Source of the DNA: Clostridiales bacterium
GTDB taxonomy: Bacteria > Bacillota > Clostridia > Oscillospirales > Oscillospiraceae
Direction of reading: 5' to 3'
Length of the DNA: 64,000 bases
Assembly: GCA_004551945.1 (NCBI GenBank)
Contig: SFPN01000011.1
Location: 20,661 to 84,660 of the forward strand
Shown here: positions 25,223 to 33,680 of the stretch, piece after piece
Position numbering within the stretch: the stretch's first letter is position 1
Layout: each line of letters opens with the position of its first letter
Position numbers and translations under genes: made by a program
Notes under the pieces: model-generated
Databases searched by the model: none
Told to the model about the DNA's origin: nothing
The model's input: the letters and a program-made list of their open reading frames with translations, nothing else

Positions 25223-25254
25223 AAAAGCGGATGCAGCATCGCATCCGCTTTTTT
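25223..25254 (+). terminator. Riboswitch-controlled terminator 2
   Basis: AAAGCGGATGC / GCATCCGCTTT with T-run; ACAAAAGC at its 5' side can pair with GCTTTTGT of the aptamer P1 region as antiterminator. Confidence 0.9.
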
Positions 25255-25325
25255 ATGAAAGCCGGCTTACCCTGTTCTCCGCCTGCGGGCGTTTTGGATA
25301 GAGAATTTCAGTAAGGAGGCTTTTT

Positions 25326-28300
25326 ATGAAAAAGAGAATTTTGTCTCTGGTCATGGCGCTGGTGCTGGCCCTTGGGCTGCTGCCCATGGGCGCGCTGGCA
25401 ACCAACGACTACAACGACACCGACCAGATCGTCACCGTGGAAAAGTATGACGAAGACGGCAACGGTACCTTTTTGCTGCCGCCGACGCGGGTGACGAGAA
25501 GCACCACCAGCTATGCATACCGGTGGATTCAAAATGCCGTTGGCAGCGGTAACATTACCATTGAGGATTACTCATATATCACCGGCTACGTTGACGGCAC
25601 GCAAAGTGATGGATGGTTGAACAACGGCGATATTACAGACTCCTCCAAGTGGCTGGCGTCTGTCAACGGAACCTGCTATGATGATGTCAGCTATTTCTAT
25701 GGAAGTGAAATCGATGTCCTTCGTATTGTCTTTTCCACTTCCGGCGATGGTTCCGAATTTGATTTGCGTTCGGGCGGATGGGGCACGGTAGGGGTCATGA
25801 ATGTCAACAAGGACGACCTCATTGAACTTCTGTCCCGATACTCCGCAGGGGATTTTGACGAGGGCTCTGCCGCAGCCGCTGCGTATCAGGATGCACTGGA
25901 TACGGTGCTGGATCTGAATGCCACGGCGGCGGATGTGGCTGCGGCACTGGACGCTCTGAGCACCGCCGGCCAGGTTCCTGCCACCGGCATTACCCTCTCG
26001 CCCCAAACGCTGACTCTGAGCGTCGACGGCACCGCCACGGTCACCGCAGAACTGACGCCTGCTAATACCACTGACACCGTGACCTGGAGCGTGGCAGACT
26101 CTTCCGTTGCCACGGTAGACACAACCGGCGTTGTCACCGGCGTGAGCGCGGGCAGCACGACCCTGACCGCCAAGGCCAACAACACGGTCAGTGCAGAGGT
26201 CAGCATTACAGTCTCCGAAAGTGCGGAGCCCAGCACGGACCCCTATGTCTACTTTGAATACAGTAACGGCGAAAAGCAGTACATGGCCGAGGACGGTTCC
26301 TTTACCCTCAGTTCTCTGGATGAAGGCTATTTCAGAGTTGCCAATACCGACGCCACAGCCTGGTGGGAGAATGAGGAAAAAATTGACGCCGGTAACGGCA
26401 GCGTGGCGTTCCACTGGTATGTGAACCGGGAAACCGGCGCGTGGCAGCCCTCCGGCCAGCAGCCCACCAAGCCCATCACCGTGACTGCGGGTACCTTCAC
26501 CCAGACTTTCACAATTAACTATCAGGATATCTCCGGTATTACCGAGTTGAAAACCTATATTGATGGCACCGAAGTTACCGACGACAACCCCTATGAGGTC
26601 ACCGGCTGCGTCTCCAATGTTGCTGTCACCACCAAGGGTCTCAAGGACGGCGAGTGGATTGACGTTCCGGTGCAGGCGCTGAACTATGACACCAGCGACA
26701 ACGTATATTACAACTTCCGGTTCGTGGGCAACAAAATGACCATCAACCGGGCGGGCAACGCCACCATGACGGTTTCCCTGAAGGGCGAGAAGGTGTCCAC
26801 TACCTTTAAGGCTGTCTGCCATGAAGTTTTGGCAACTGACATGAAGGTCGTAGTTCCTGAAACGGTTACAATCAGCGATTGGGACGCCCACGGCTTCTAT
26901 GTGGGCCTGCGGCCTGACACCGGCTATACCATCGAATTTGAGCCGGAAAACGCCACCAACCGGGACGTGACCTGGGAAGCCCTGACCCCGGAGGTTGCAA
27001 ACCATTCCGACCTGCACAGCGCCGGGATTTATCCCATTAAGGCTGGCACGGCGAAGTTCCTTGTGACCAACACCAGTGATTCCACGCTTACCCAGGAGGT
27101 CACGGTTACATTCCAGTACAAGACCCCCCTGACCCGTGCAGCTGTGGAGGATCTGACGATGAACTCCGGCGATACGCAGGCCCTCACCATCAGCTTTACG
27201 CCGGAAAACGCCACCGAGCAGCGATTTACCTGGACTTACAGCCAGGACGGCGTCGTGGAGGTCTCCGACAAGATTGAGACCAGCGAAGACGGCCTGTCCC
27301 ATTGGACCACCCACTCCATCAAGGCCCTGCACTCCGGGACCGTTGAAGTCACCGGCACCCCCTGGGACCAGACCGGCGGCTGTGAGCCCGTCACCTTTAC
27401 CGTAACGGTGGATGCAGGCACTCAGGAACCGCCTCAGGAAGACGCTCCGGCGGATCTGGCGCGGATCGGCGCTCTTATGGAAGGGATTGCGTCCACTTAT
27501 GAAAACACCTATAATAATTCCAAGGTCATCATTGACATGGCGGCCTACGAAGACTTCAACCCCCAGACCACACACAAAACAACGGCGGAGGCAAAACAGG
27601 CCTATGTGAATTTTGTCACCTCCGCCGTCACCGGCACAGCGGGTTCCGACACCACCTTTGCCCTGTCTATTGTGGGCCTGCAAAGCCTGGGCTATGACCC
27701 TCAGCGGCTCTATCCCGCCAGCAGCAGCACCCCCATTGACCTGGTGGCAGGGCTGAACAGCGTGACCCACTCTTCAAGCGCCTGGAACGCCCCCTATGTC
27801 CTGGCGGCATACAACCAGGGCGACTACGGCACGGATTCCTATGAGCAGGCTTTGCTGGAACAGATTCTCGCCAGCCAGGCAGCCGATGGCAGCTGGACCG
27901 AATATGACGACAGCATCCAGGCCACCGCAAACATGATCATGGGCCTGTCCTTCTATCGGAATCAGGCAGAGGTACAGACCGCCATCAACAAGGCAGTGGC
28001 ATACCTCTCCAGCCGGCAGGAGTCTGACGGCACCTTTGACCCCTATGGCTCCGGCTCGGACGCCGATGCCTGCGCAAATGTGGTCATGGCGCTGGCGGCT
28101 GCGGGCATCAACCCCGACACAGACAGTCGGTTCATCCAAAACGGCAGCAGCGCCCTGGACGGCCTGCTCCTTTTTGCCCTGGACGATAACAGCGGCTTTG
28201 GCTACAAGAGCAACGAAACCCTGAACGCGTACGCAACGGAGGAAGGCTTCCGCGCCCTCATCGCCGCCTCCCAGGTGATGGCCGCCGACAGAGCCTACAA

Positions 28301-29519
28301 CATCTACGATTTCAGCGGCACCCCCGTCTCCCCCGCCTGGGAAACGGGAAGCACCACCCCGGACGTGCCCACCGCCCCCACAAACCCGGAAGAACCCACC
28401 ACTCCCACCACTCCCGACGACACCATCACCGTGACGGTATCCGTCCAGGCGGACACCGGCTACTGGCTGCGGTCCAAGTCCGTCACAGTCAGCAAGGGCG
28501 CCACCGTCTGCGACGCCTTTGTCCAAGCCCTGGAGGGCACCGGGATCACCCAGGTGGGCGCGGAAGCGGGCTACATCCGCTCCATCACCAAAAACGGCGT
28601 CACCCTGGCGGAGTTCACCAAGGGGCCCAACTCCGGCTGGCTTTACACCGTCAATGGTGAACTGCCAACCGTCAGCGTGACCTCCTACACCCTCAGCGAC
28701 GGGGACGCCATCCTGCTCTACTATACCGACGACTGGACCAAGGACCCCAACGCCAACGGCGATATCGATCCCGCCGACCAGGCCGCCGCAGATAAGGTGG
28801 CAGACCTGATCGCCGCCATTGGCACGGTCACCGACGCCAGCGGAGACAAGATCGCCGCCGCGCGGACCGCCTATAACAAGCTCACCGACGCGCAGAAGGA
28901 ACTGGTGAGCAACTACCACAAGCTCACCGCCGCCGAGGCGGAATATGCCGCCCTCACCGCCCCCGTTTCCCTGCCCTTCACCGACGTAACCGGCCACTGG
29001 GCCCTGGATTCCATCCGGAAGGTCTATGACCTGGGCCTCATGACCGGCACCAAGGCCACCCAGTTCTCCCCGGACACCACCTTAAGCCGGGCCATGCTGG
29101 TGACCATTCTCTACCGGCTGGAGGGCTCCCCCGCCGTTTCCTCTGCAAGCGTCTACACCGACGTGGCCGCCGGCACCTGGTACACCGACGCGGTGGCCTG
29201 GGCCGCTCAGCACGGCATCACCGTCGGCTACGGCAACGGCAAGTTCGGCCCCACGGACGACATTACCCGGGAGCAGATGGCGACCATCCTCCTGCGCTAC
29301 GCCCAGTACAAGTCCTATGACACCACCGCCTCCGCCGACCTGCGCGCCTACAATGACGCAGGCAGCATCAGCGCCTGGGCTCTGGAGGCCCTCCAGTGGG
29401 CCAACGGCGCAGGGCTGATCTCCGGCCGCACCAACACTCTGCTGGCCCCCGCAGGCTCCACCACCCGGGCGGAGACTGCTGTGATCCTGGTCCGCTTCCT
29501 GGAGCAGATCGCCCCATAA
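25326..29519 (+). CDS. Giant SLH-anchored transcobalamin-like cobalamin-binding protein
   Basis: 1397 residues. Order: signal peptide (1-24); DUF4430-like module (about 30-135); helical linker; Big_2 Ig-like domain (about 218-300, ITLSPQTLTLSVDGTATVTA); further beta domains (to about 700); an alpha/alpha toroid of the transcobalamin/prenyltransferase fold (about 715-1015) with repeats such as LLEQILASQAADGSW and AVAYLSSRQESDGTF; a second DUF4430 (about 1038-1140, GPNSGWLYTVNGELP); a FIVAR-like linker; three SLH repeats (about 1215-1397). Toroid followed by DUF4430 is exactly the two-domain plan of eukaryotic intrinsic factor/transcobalamin. It is under cobalamin riboswitch 2 and starts an operon with an ECF importer. 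Corrinoid binding is inferred. Confidence 0.85.
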   Translation: MKKRILSLVMALVLALGLLPMGALATNDYNDTDQIVTVEKYDEDGNGTFLLPPTRVTRSTTSYAYRWIQNAVGSGNITIEDYSYITGYVDGTQSDGWLNNGDITDSSKWLASVNGTCYDDVSYFYGSEIDVLRIVFSTSGDGSEFDLRSGGWGTVGVMNVNKDDLIELLSRYSAGDFDEGSAAAAAYQDALDTVLDLNATAADVAAALDALSTAGQVPATGITLSPQTLTLSVDGTATVTAELTPANTTDTVTWSVADSSVATVDTTGVVTGVSAGSTTLTAKANNTVSAEVSITVSESAEPSTDPYVYFEYSNGEKQYMAEDGSFTLSSLDEGYFRVANTDATAWWENEEKIDAGNGSVAFHWYVNRETGAWQPSGQQPTKPITVTAGTFTQTFTINYQDISGITELKTYIDGTEVTDDNPYEVTGCVSNVAVTTKGLKDGEWIDVPVQALNYDTSDNVYYNFRFVGNKMTINRAGNATMTVSLKGEKVSTTFKAVCHEVLATDMKVVVPETVTISDWDAHGFYVGLRPDTGYTIEFEPENATNRDVTWEALTPEVANHSDLHSAGIYPIKAGTAKFLVTNTSDSTLTQEVTVTFQYKTPLTRAAVEDLTMNSGDTQALTISFTPENATEQRFTWTYSQDGVVEVSDKIETSEDGLSHWTTHSIKALHSGTVEVTGTPWDQTGGCEPVTFTVTVDAGTQEPPQEDAPADLARIGALMEGIASTYENTYNNSKVIIDMAAYEDFNPQTTHKTTAEAKQAYVNFVTSAVTGTAGSDTTFALSIVGLQSLGYDPQRLYPASSSTPIDLVAGLNSVTHSSSAWNAPYVLAAYNQGDYGTDSYEQALLEQILASQAADGSWTEYDDSIQATANMIMGLSFYRNQAEVQTAINKAVAYLSSRQESDGTFDPYGSGSDADACANVVMALAAAGINPDTDSRFIQNGSSALDGLLLFALDDNSGFGYKSNETLNAYATEEGFRALIAASQVMAADRAYNIYDFSGTPVSPAWETGSTTPDVPTAPTNPEEPTTPTTPDDTITVTVSVQADTGYWLRSKSVTVSKGATVCDAFVQALEGTGITQVGAEAGYIRSITKNGVTLAEFTKGPNSGWLYTVNGELPTVSVTSYTLSDGDAILLYYTDDWTKDPNANGDIDPADQAAADKVADLIAAIGTVTDASGDKIAAARTAYNKLTDAQKELVSNYHKLTAAEAEYAALTAPVSLPFTDVTGHWALDSIRKVYDLGLMTGTKATQFSPDTTLSRAMLVTILYRLEGSPAVSSASVYTDVAAGTWYTDAVAWAAQHGITVGYGNGKFGPTDDITREQMATILLRYAQYKSYDTTASADLRAYNDAGSISAWALEALQWANGAGLISGRTNTLLAPAGSTTRAETAVILVRFLEQIAP

Positions 29520-29543
29520 CCACAAACGAAAGGAAGATTCCCT

Positions 29544-31175
29544 ATGGCATCCATGGCAAAACGCGGGTGCAGCCTGCTGCTGGCCCTGGTGCTGGCCCTG
29601 GGTCTGGTGGTCCAGACCCAGGCCGCCGGCTCCACCCCCTCCCTGTCCCAAGCGCTCACCGGCACCGCTCAGTACGTCTATGAGACCGTCAAGGCCCCCC
29701 AGGTGGGGTCCATCGGCGGGGACTGGGCCGTGCTGGGCCTGGCCCGCAGCGGCTACACTGTCCCGGCCCAATACTACCGGGACTACTCCGCCGCCGTGGA
29801 GGCCTATGTGAAGGCCTGCAACGGCGTACTCCACGAGAAAAAGTACACCGAGTATTCCCGGGTGATCCTGGCCCTTTCCTCCATCGGGAAGGACGCCCGG
29901 GATGTGGCAGGCTACGATCTAACCAAGGCCCTGGGGGACTATGACCAGACCGTCTGGCAGGGGGTCAACGGCCCCATCTGGGCCCTGCTGGCCCTGGACT
30001 GCCGGAACTACCCCATGCCCCAGAACCCCCAGGCCAAGACCCAGGCCACCCGGCAGATGTATGTGGATTACATTCTCTCCTGCCAGCTGCCGGGGGGCGG
30101 CTGGAACCTGACCAAAACCGGAACGGCTGACCCGGACCTCACCGCCATGGCCCTCCAGGCCCTGGCCAGGTACCAGGACCAGACAAACGTAAAGCAGGCG
30201 GTCTCCCAGGGCCTCACCTGCCTGTCCCGGCTGCAAAACCCTGACGGCACCTTCTCCTCCGAAGGGGTGGCCAACGGGGAGAGCTGCGCCCAGGTGATGA
30301 TTGCTCTGGGTGAACTGGGCATCTCTCTGGAGGACGCCCGGTTTGTGAAAAACGGCTGCACCCTGCTGGACGGACTGCTCACCTTCTACCGCCCCGGCCA
30401 GGGCTTCGTCCACGCCGTCTCCGGGGACGGGGCTAACCAGATGACCTGCGAGCAGGCCCTGCTGGCCCTGGCCAGTCTCCAGCGGGCCCAGAGCGGGCAG
30501 AACAGCCTGTATCAGATGAGCGACGCCCGGGACCTTACGGGTGAGAGCCAGACCGGCCAGGGGCTCCCCGGCAAGCACGCCGACGTGCAGTCCTCCCCGG
30601 TGATCCTGCCCGGCAAGACCTTCCCTGACATTGCCGGCCACCCCAACCAGGCTGCCATCGAAGCCCTGGCCGCCCGGGGGATCATCAACGGCATGACCGA
30701 CACCACCTTCGCCCCGGACGAGACCATGACCCGGGCCCAGTTCGCCACCATCGTGGTCCGGGGCCTGGGGCTGCCGGAGCAGACCACCCAGGTCTTTGAC
30801 GACGTGAAGGCCGGGGACTGGTTCGCCCCCTATGTGGGCTCCGCCTACGCCTACGGGATTGTCAAGGGCAAGTCCGCCACCCGCTTTGACCCCAACGGCA
30901 CCATCACCCGTCAGGAGGCCGCCGTGATGGTGGCCCGGGCCGCCAAGCTCTGCGGGCTGGACACCGAGTTGGACGCCGCTGCCGTTCGGGACACCCTGGC
31001 TCAGTTTACCGATTACGTCACCGCCGGGGACTGGGCCCGCCAGGAGCTGGCCTTCTGCTACCGCCAGGGCATTCTGGACGACAGCGCCCTGACCATTCAG
31101 CCCCTGGTGCCCATTCTCCGGTGCGAGATCGCCCAGATGCTGTACAATCTCCTGGGCAGCGCCCAGCTTCTCTGA
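29544..31175 (+). CDS. SLH-anchored alpha/alpha-toroid protein (transcobalamin N-domain-like)
   Basis: 543 residues. A signal peptide (about 1-27) and an alpha/alpha toroid of the prenyltransferase/transcobalamin type (about 35-330) are visible, with repeats such as YVDYILSCQLPGGGWNLT and GLTCLSRLQNPDGTF. Three SLH repeats follow (about 355-543, PDIAGHPNQAAIEALAARG onward). It has the barrel half of a transcobalamin without the DUF4430 half, which the next gene supplies separately. The gap from the previous stop is 24 bases with GAAAGGAAG as ribosome site, so it belongs to the same operon. A terpenoid-cyclase activity is unlikely for an exported anchored protein. Confidence 0.8.
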   Translation: MASMAKRGCSLLLALVLALGLVVQTQAAGSTPSLSQALTGTAQYVYETVKAPQVGSIGGDWAVLGLARSGYTVPAQYYRDYSAAVEAYVKACNGVLHEKKYTEYSRVILALSSIGKDARDVAGYDLTKALGDYDQTVWQGVNGPIWALLALDCRNYPMPQNPQAKTQATRQMYVDYILSCQLPGGGWNLTKTGTADPDLTAMALQALARYQDQTNVKQAVSQGLTCLSRLQNPDGTFSSEGVANGESCAQVMIALGELGISLEDARFVKNGCTLLDGLLTFYRPGQGFVHAVSGDGANQMTCEQALLALASLQRAQSGQNSLYQMSDARDLTGESQTGQGLPGKHADVQSSPVILPGKTFPDIAGHPNQAAIEALAARGIINGMTDTTFAPDETMTRAQFATIVVRGLGLPEQTTQVFDDVKAGDWFAPYVGSAYAYGIVKGKSATRFDPNGTITRQEAAVMVARAAKLCGLDTELDAAAVRDTLAQFTDYVTAGDWARQELAFCYRQGILDDSALTIQPLVPILRCEIAQMLYNLLGSAQLL

Positions 31176-31196
31176 CTTAAGACAGGAGGGCAGCCT

Positions 31197-32069
31197 ATGA
31201 AGCCAATCAAGTGGAAAACCGTCCTGCCGGTGCTGGCCGTGGTGCTGGTGCTGGCCCTGGCCTTCTGGTACGGAGGGGATTCCCCCGACAGCCAGGGGCT
31301 TCCCGACCAGACCGCCGCCGCCCAGCCCGCCGAAGAGGCCGAAGAGGCTCAGGAGCCGGAGGAAGCACCGGCGGAGGAAGCAGAACCCGCCGAAGCCGAA
31401 CCGGAGCCCCAGCCTGAAACCGGGCTGGAGAGCCGCCCCGGGGGCACCCAGGGGGGCATGAGCGCCCAGGAAAAGGAGCAGGCCGCTGCGGAGCTGGCCG
31501 GGGGGACCACCACCTCCAGCCAGCAGGGCGACGCCGCTTACTCCGGCCTTCAGGGCATGACCATCGACCCTGCCACCGGCAAGGACGAGTACAGCACCCA
31601 GCCGGTGCCCGCGGGAAAGCCAGTGCCTGTGGAGCCCCAGGACGTGGAAATTTCCGACACCGCCCTCACCTGCACCCTCACCGTCCGGTGCGACAGCATC
31701 CTGGCCCACATGGACTGGCTGGACCCGGAAAAGACCGAGCTGGTCCCCGAGGACGGGGTTCTCTTCCCCACCACCACAGTTACCTTCTATGAGGGGGAGA
31801 GCGTTTTTAACGTCCTCCAGCGGGAGATGAAGAAGGCGGGCATCCACCTGGAGTTTACCAACACCCCCTTCTACAACTCCGCCTACATTGAGGGCATCGG
31901 CAACCTCTACGAATACGACTGCGGGGAGCTGTCCGGCTGGATGTACCAGGTCAACGGCTGGTTCCCCAACTACGGCTGCTCCCGCTATCAGCTCCAGGCG
32001 GGGGATGACGTCCAGTGGCTCTACACCTGCGACCTGGGGCTGGACGTGGGGGGCAGCACCGTCAGCTGA
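31197..32069 (+). CDS. Membrane-anchored DUF4430 protein (transcobalamin beta-domain-like)
   Basis: 290 residues. A single N-terminal membrane helix (about 9-27) is followed by a long Glu/Pro/Ala-rich spacer (about 30-145), then a DUF4430 domain (about 150-285) with VFNVLQREMKKAGIHLEF, YIEGIGNLYEYDCGELSGWMYQVNG and AGDDVQWLYTCDLG. The spacer would let the domain reach out through the wall from the membrane. I infer that it hands cobalamin from the S-layer proteins to the ECF importer encoded just downstream, or completes the binding site of the toroid protein encoded just upstream. AGGAGG lies before the ATG, 21 bases after the previous stop. Confidence 0.8.
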   Translation: MKPIKWKTVLPVLAVVLVLALAFWYGGDSPDSQGLPDQTAAAQPAEEAEEAQEPEEAPAEEAEPAEAEPEPQPETGLESRPGGTQGGMSAQEKEQAAAELAGGTTTSSQQGDAAYSGLQGMTIDPATGKDEYSTQPVPAGKPVPVEPQDVEISDTALTCTLTVRCDSILAHMDWLDPEKTELVPEDGVLFPTTTVTFYEGESVFNVLQREMKKAGIHLEFTNTPFYNSAYIEGIGNLYEYDCGELSGWMYQVNGWFPNYGCSRYQLQAGDDVQWLYTCDLGLDVGGSTVS

Positions 32070-32091
32070 TCCCCCCAGCTATTTCTTACGA

Positions 32092-33009
32092 TTGGATGTG
32101 ATTCCCATCCCCCGGACCGATCCCTTTTCCCGCTGCCACCCGGCGGTGAACGCCCTCTACTTTGCCCTGGTGCTGGGCTTCACCATGTTTTTCACCCACC
32201 CGGTGAGCCTGGCCCTCTCTCTGTGCGCTGCCCTGGCCTATGCCGGTGTGCTGAAGGGCCGGGCCGGGCTGGTGCGCAGCCTGGGATATACCCTGCCCAT
32301 CCTTCTGCTGGCGGCGGTGCTGAACCCCGCCTTCAACCACCAGGGGGCCACCATCCTGGCCTACCTGCCCTCGGGCAACCCCCTGACCCTGGAGAGTATT
32401 CTCTACGGGCTGGCCGCCGCCGGAATGCTGGCGGCGGTTCTGGTCTGGTTCTCCTGCTGCACCCTGGTGATGACGGCAGACAAGTTCGTCTACCTTTTCG
32501 GCCGGGTGGTCCCCGCCCTGAGCCTGGTGCTCAGCATGACCCTCCGGTTTATCCCCCGGTTTGTTCACCAGCTCCGGACGGTCAGCCAGGCCCAGCGGTG
32601 CGTGGGACGGGACGTGTCCGCCGGGACCCTGCTCCAGCGGCTGCGCCGGGCGGTGACCGTTTTATCCATCGTCGTCACCTGGAGCCTGGAGGACGCCATG
32701 GAAACCGCCGACTCCATGAAAGGCCGGGGCTACGGCCTGCCCGGCCGCACCGCCTTTTCCCTGTACCGGCTGGACAGCCGGGACAAGGCTCTGCTTCTCT
32801 GGCTGGTGTTCTGCGGCCTGTATGTGGCCGCCGGTTGGGCCGCCGGAGGGCTGTCCTGGCGGTATTACCCCACGGTGCAGGGGGCACTCGCCGGGGCCTT
32901 TCCCGTGAGTTTTCAGCTGGTTTACCTGGCCCTGTGCCTGACCCCGATGGGGCTGGCCCTGGGGGAGGCCCGGACCTGGCGGTCCCTGAGAGGAGGAACG
33001 GAGCCGTGA
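32092..33009 (+). CDS. ECF transporter transmembrane component (EcfT/CbiQ-like)
   Basis: About 305 residues with five to six membrane helices. It carries the two coupling motifs expected in EcfT: RFIPRFVHQLRTVSQAQRCVG and LEDAMETADSMKGRGYG, the cytoplasmic helices that touch the two ATPases. It scaffolds an energy-coupling-factor vitamin importer. The start is uncertain: TTG 32092 or GTG 32098 follow the previous stop by about 22-28 bases, with only a weak ribosome site, suggesting translational coupling. The stop overlaps the next start by four bases. Confidence 0.85.
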   Translation: MDVIPIPRTDPFSRCHPAVNALYFALVLGFTMFFTHPVSLALSLCAALAYAGVLKGRAGLVRSLGYTLPILLLAAVLNPAFNHQGATILAYLPSGNPLTLESILYGLAAAGMLAAVLVWFSCCTLVMTADKFVYLFGRVVPALSLVLSMTLRFIPRFVHQLRTVSQAQRCVGRDVSAGTLLQRLRRAVTVLSIVVTWSLEDAMETADSMKGRGYGLPGRTAFSLYRLDSRDKALLLWLVFCGLYVAAGWAAGGLSWRYYPTVQGALAGAFPVSFQLVYLALCLTPMGLALGEARTWRSLRGGTEP

Positions 33010-33680
33010 CCAAACAAATGTCAGAAAGCATGGGCATAGGCGTCCTGCTGGCCGTTTCCGGCGGCCTCATGGACGCCTACTCCTATCTCTTCCGGGGGGA
33101 GGTTTTTGCCAACGCCCAGACGGGGAATATCCTGCTGTTCAGCGTCTATCTCTCCCGGGGCCAGTGGGCAGCCGCCCTTCACTACCTCTGCCCCATTCTG
33201 GCCTTTTCCCTGGGCATCGGGTGCGCGGCGGTGATCCGCCACCTGTGCCGGGAGCGGCGGCTCCACTGGCGCCAGATCTGCCTGATTCTGGAGATTCTCA
33301 TCCTGGGGCTGGCCGCCCCCCTGCCCCAAAGGGCCAACCTGCTGGCCAACAGCCTCATCTCCCTGGCCTGCGGCGCCCAGGTGGAGAGCTTCCGCAAAAT
33401 TGACGGCAGCAGCGTGGCCACCACCATGTGCATCGGCAACCTGCGCTCGGCTCTGCACGGCCTGGTGGAGGTGGGCTTTACCGGCTCCCAGGCAGGAAAG
33501 CACGACGCCCGGGTGGACCTGACCATCATCCTGTTCTTCGCCGTCGGGGCCATCCTGGGCAGCCTTCTGCTCCCCCATGCCGGGACGTTCACCCTCTGGG
33601 TCAGCGCCGGGCTGTTGGCGGTTGCCGCCGCGGTTCTGTTTGTCCGCCCCCATTCTCCAACGGAAGGAGGTCCCCTGTGA
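33006..33680 (+). CDS. DUF1275 (YoaK-type) membrane protein
   Basis: 224-residue membrane protein with about six helices and family features GVLLAVSGGLMDAYSYL, FANAQTGNILLFS and SVATTMCIGNLRSAL. The function of the family is unknown. The GTG start at 33006 has GAGGAGG upstream and overlaps the EcfT stop (GTGA). Its own stop overlaps the next start in the same way. Such tight packing inside a vitamin transporter operon suggests that it works with the transporter. Confidence 0.85.
   Translation: MTKQMSESMGIGVLLAVSGGLMDAYSYLFRGEVFANAQTGNILLFSVYLSRGQWAAALHYLCPILAFSLGIGCAAVIRHLCRERRLHWRQICLILEILILGLAAPLPQRANLLANSLISLACGAQVESFRKIDGSSVATTMCIGNLRSALHGLVEVGFTGSQAGKHDARVDLTIILFFAVGAILGSLLLPHAGTFTLWVSAGLLAVAAAVLFVRPHSPTEGGPL

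Noticed and set aside
29544..31175. Squalene-hopene or terpene cyclase
   Set aside because: The alpha/alpha toroid is exported and SLH-anchored, lacks a visible DXDD-type acid motif and sits in a B12-regulated operon.
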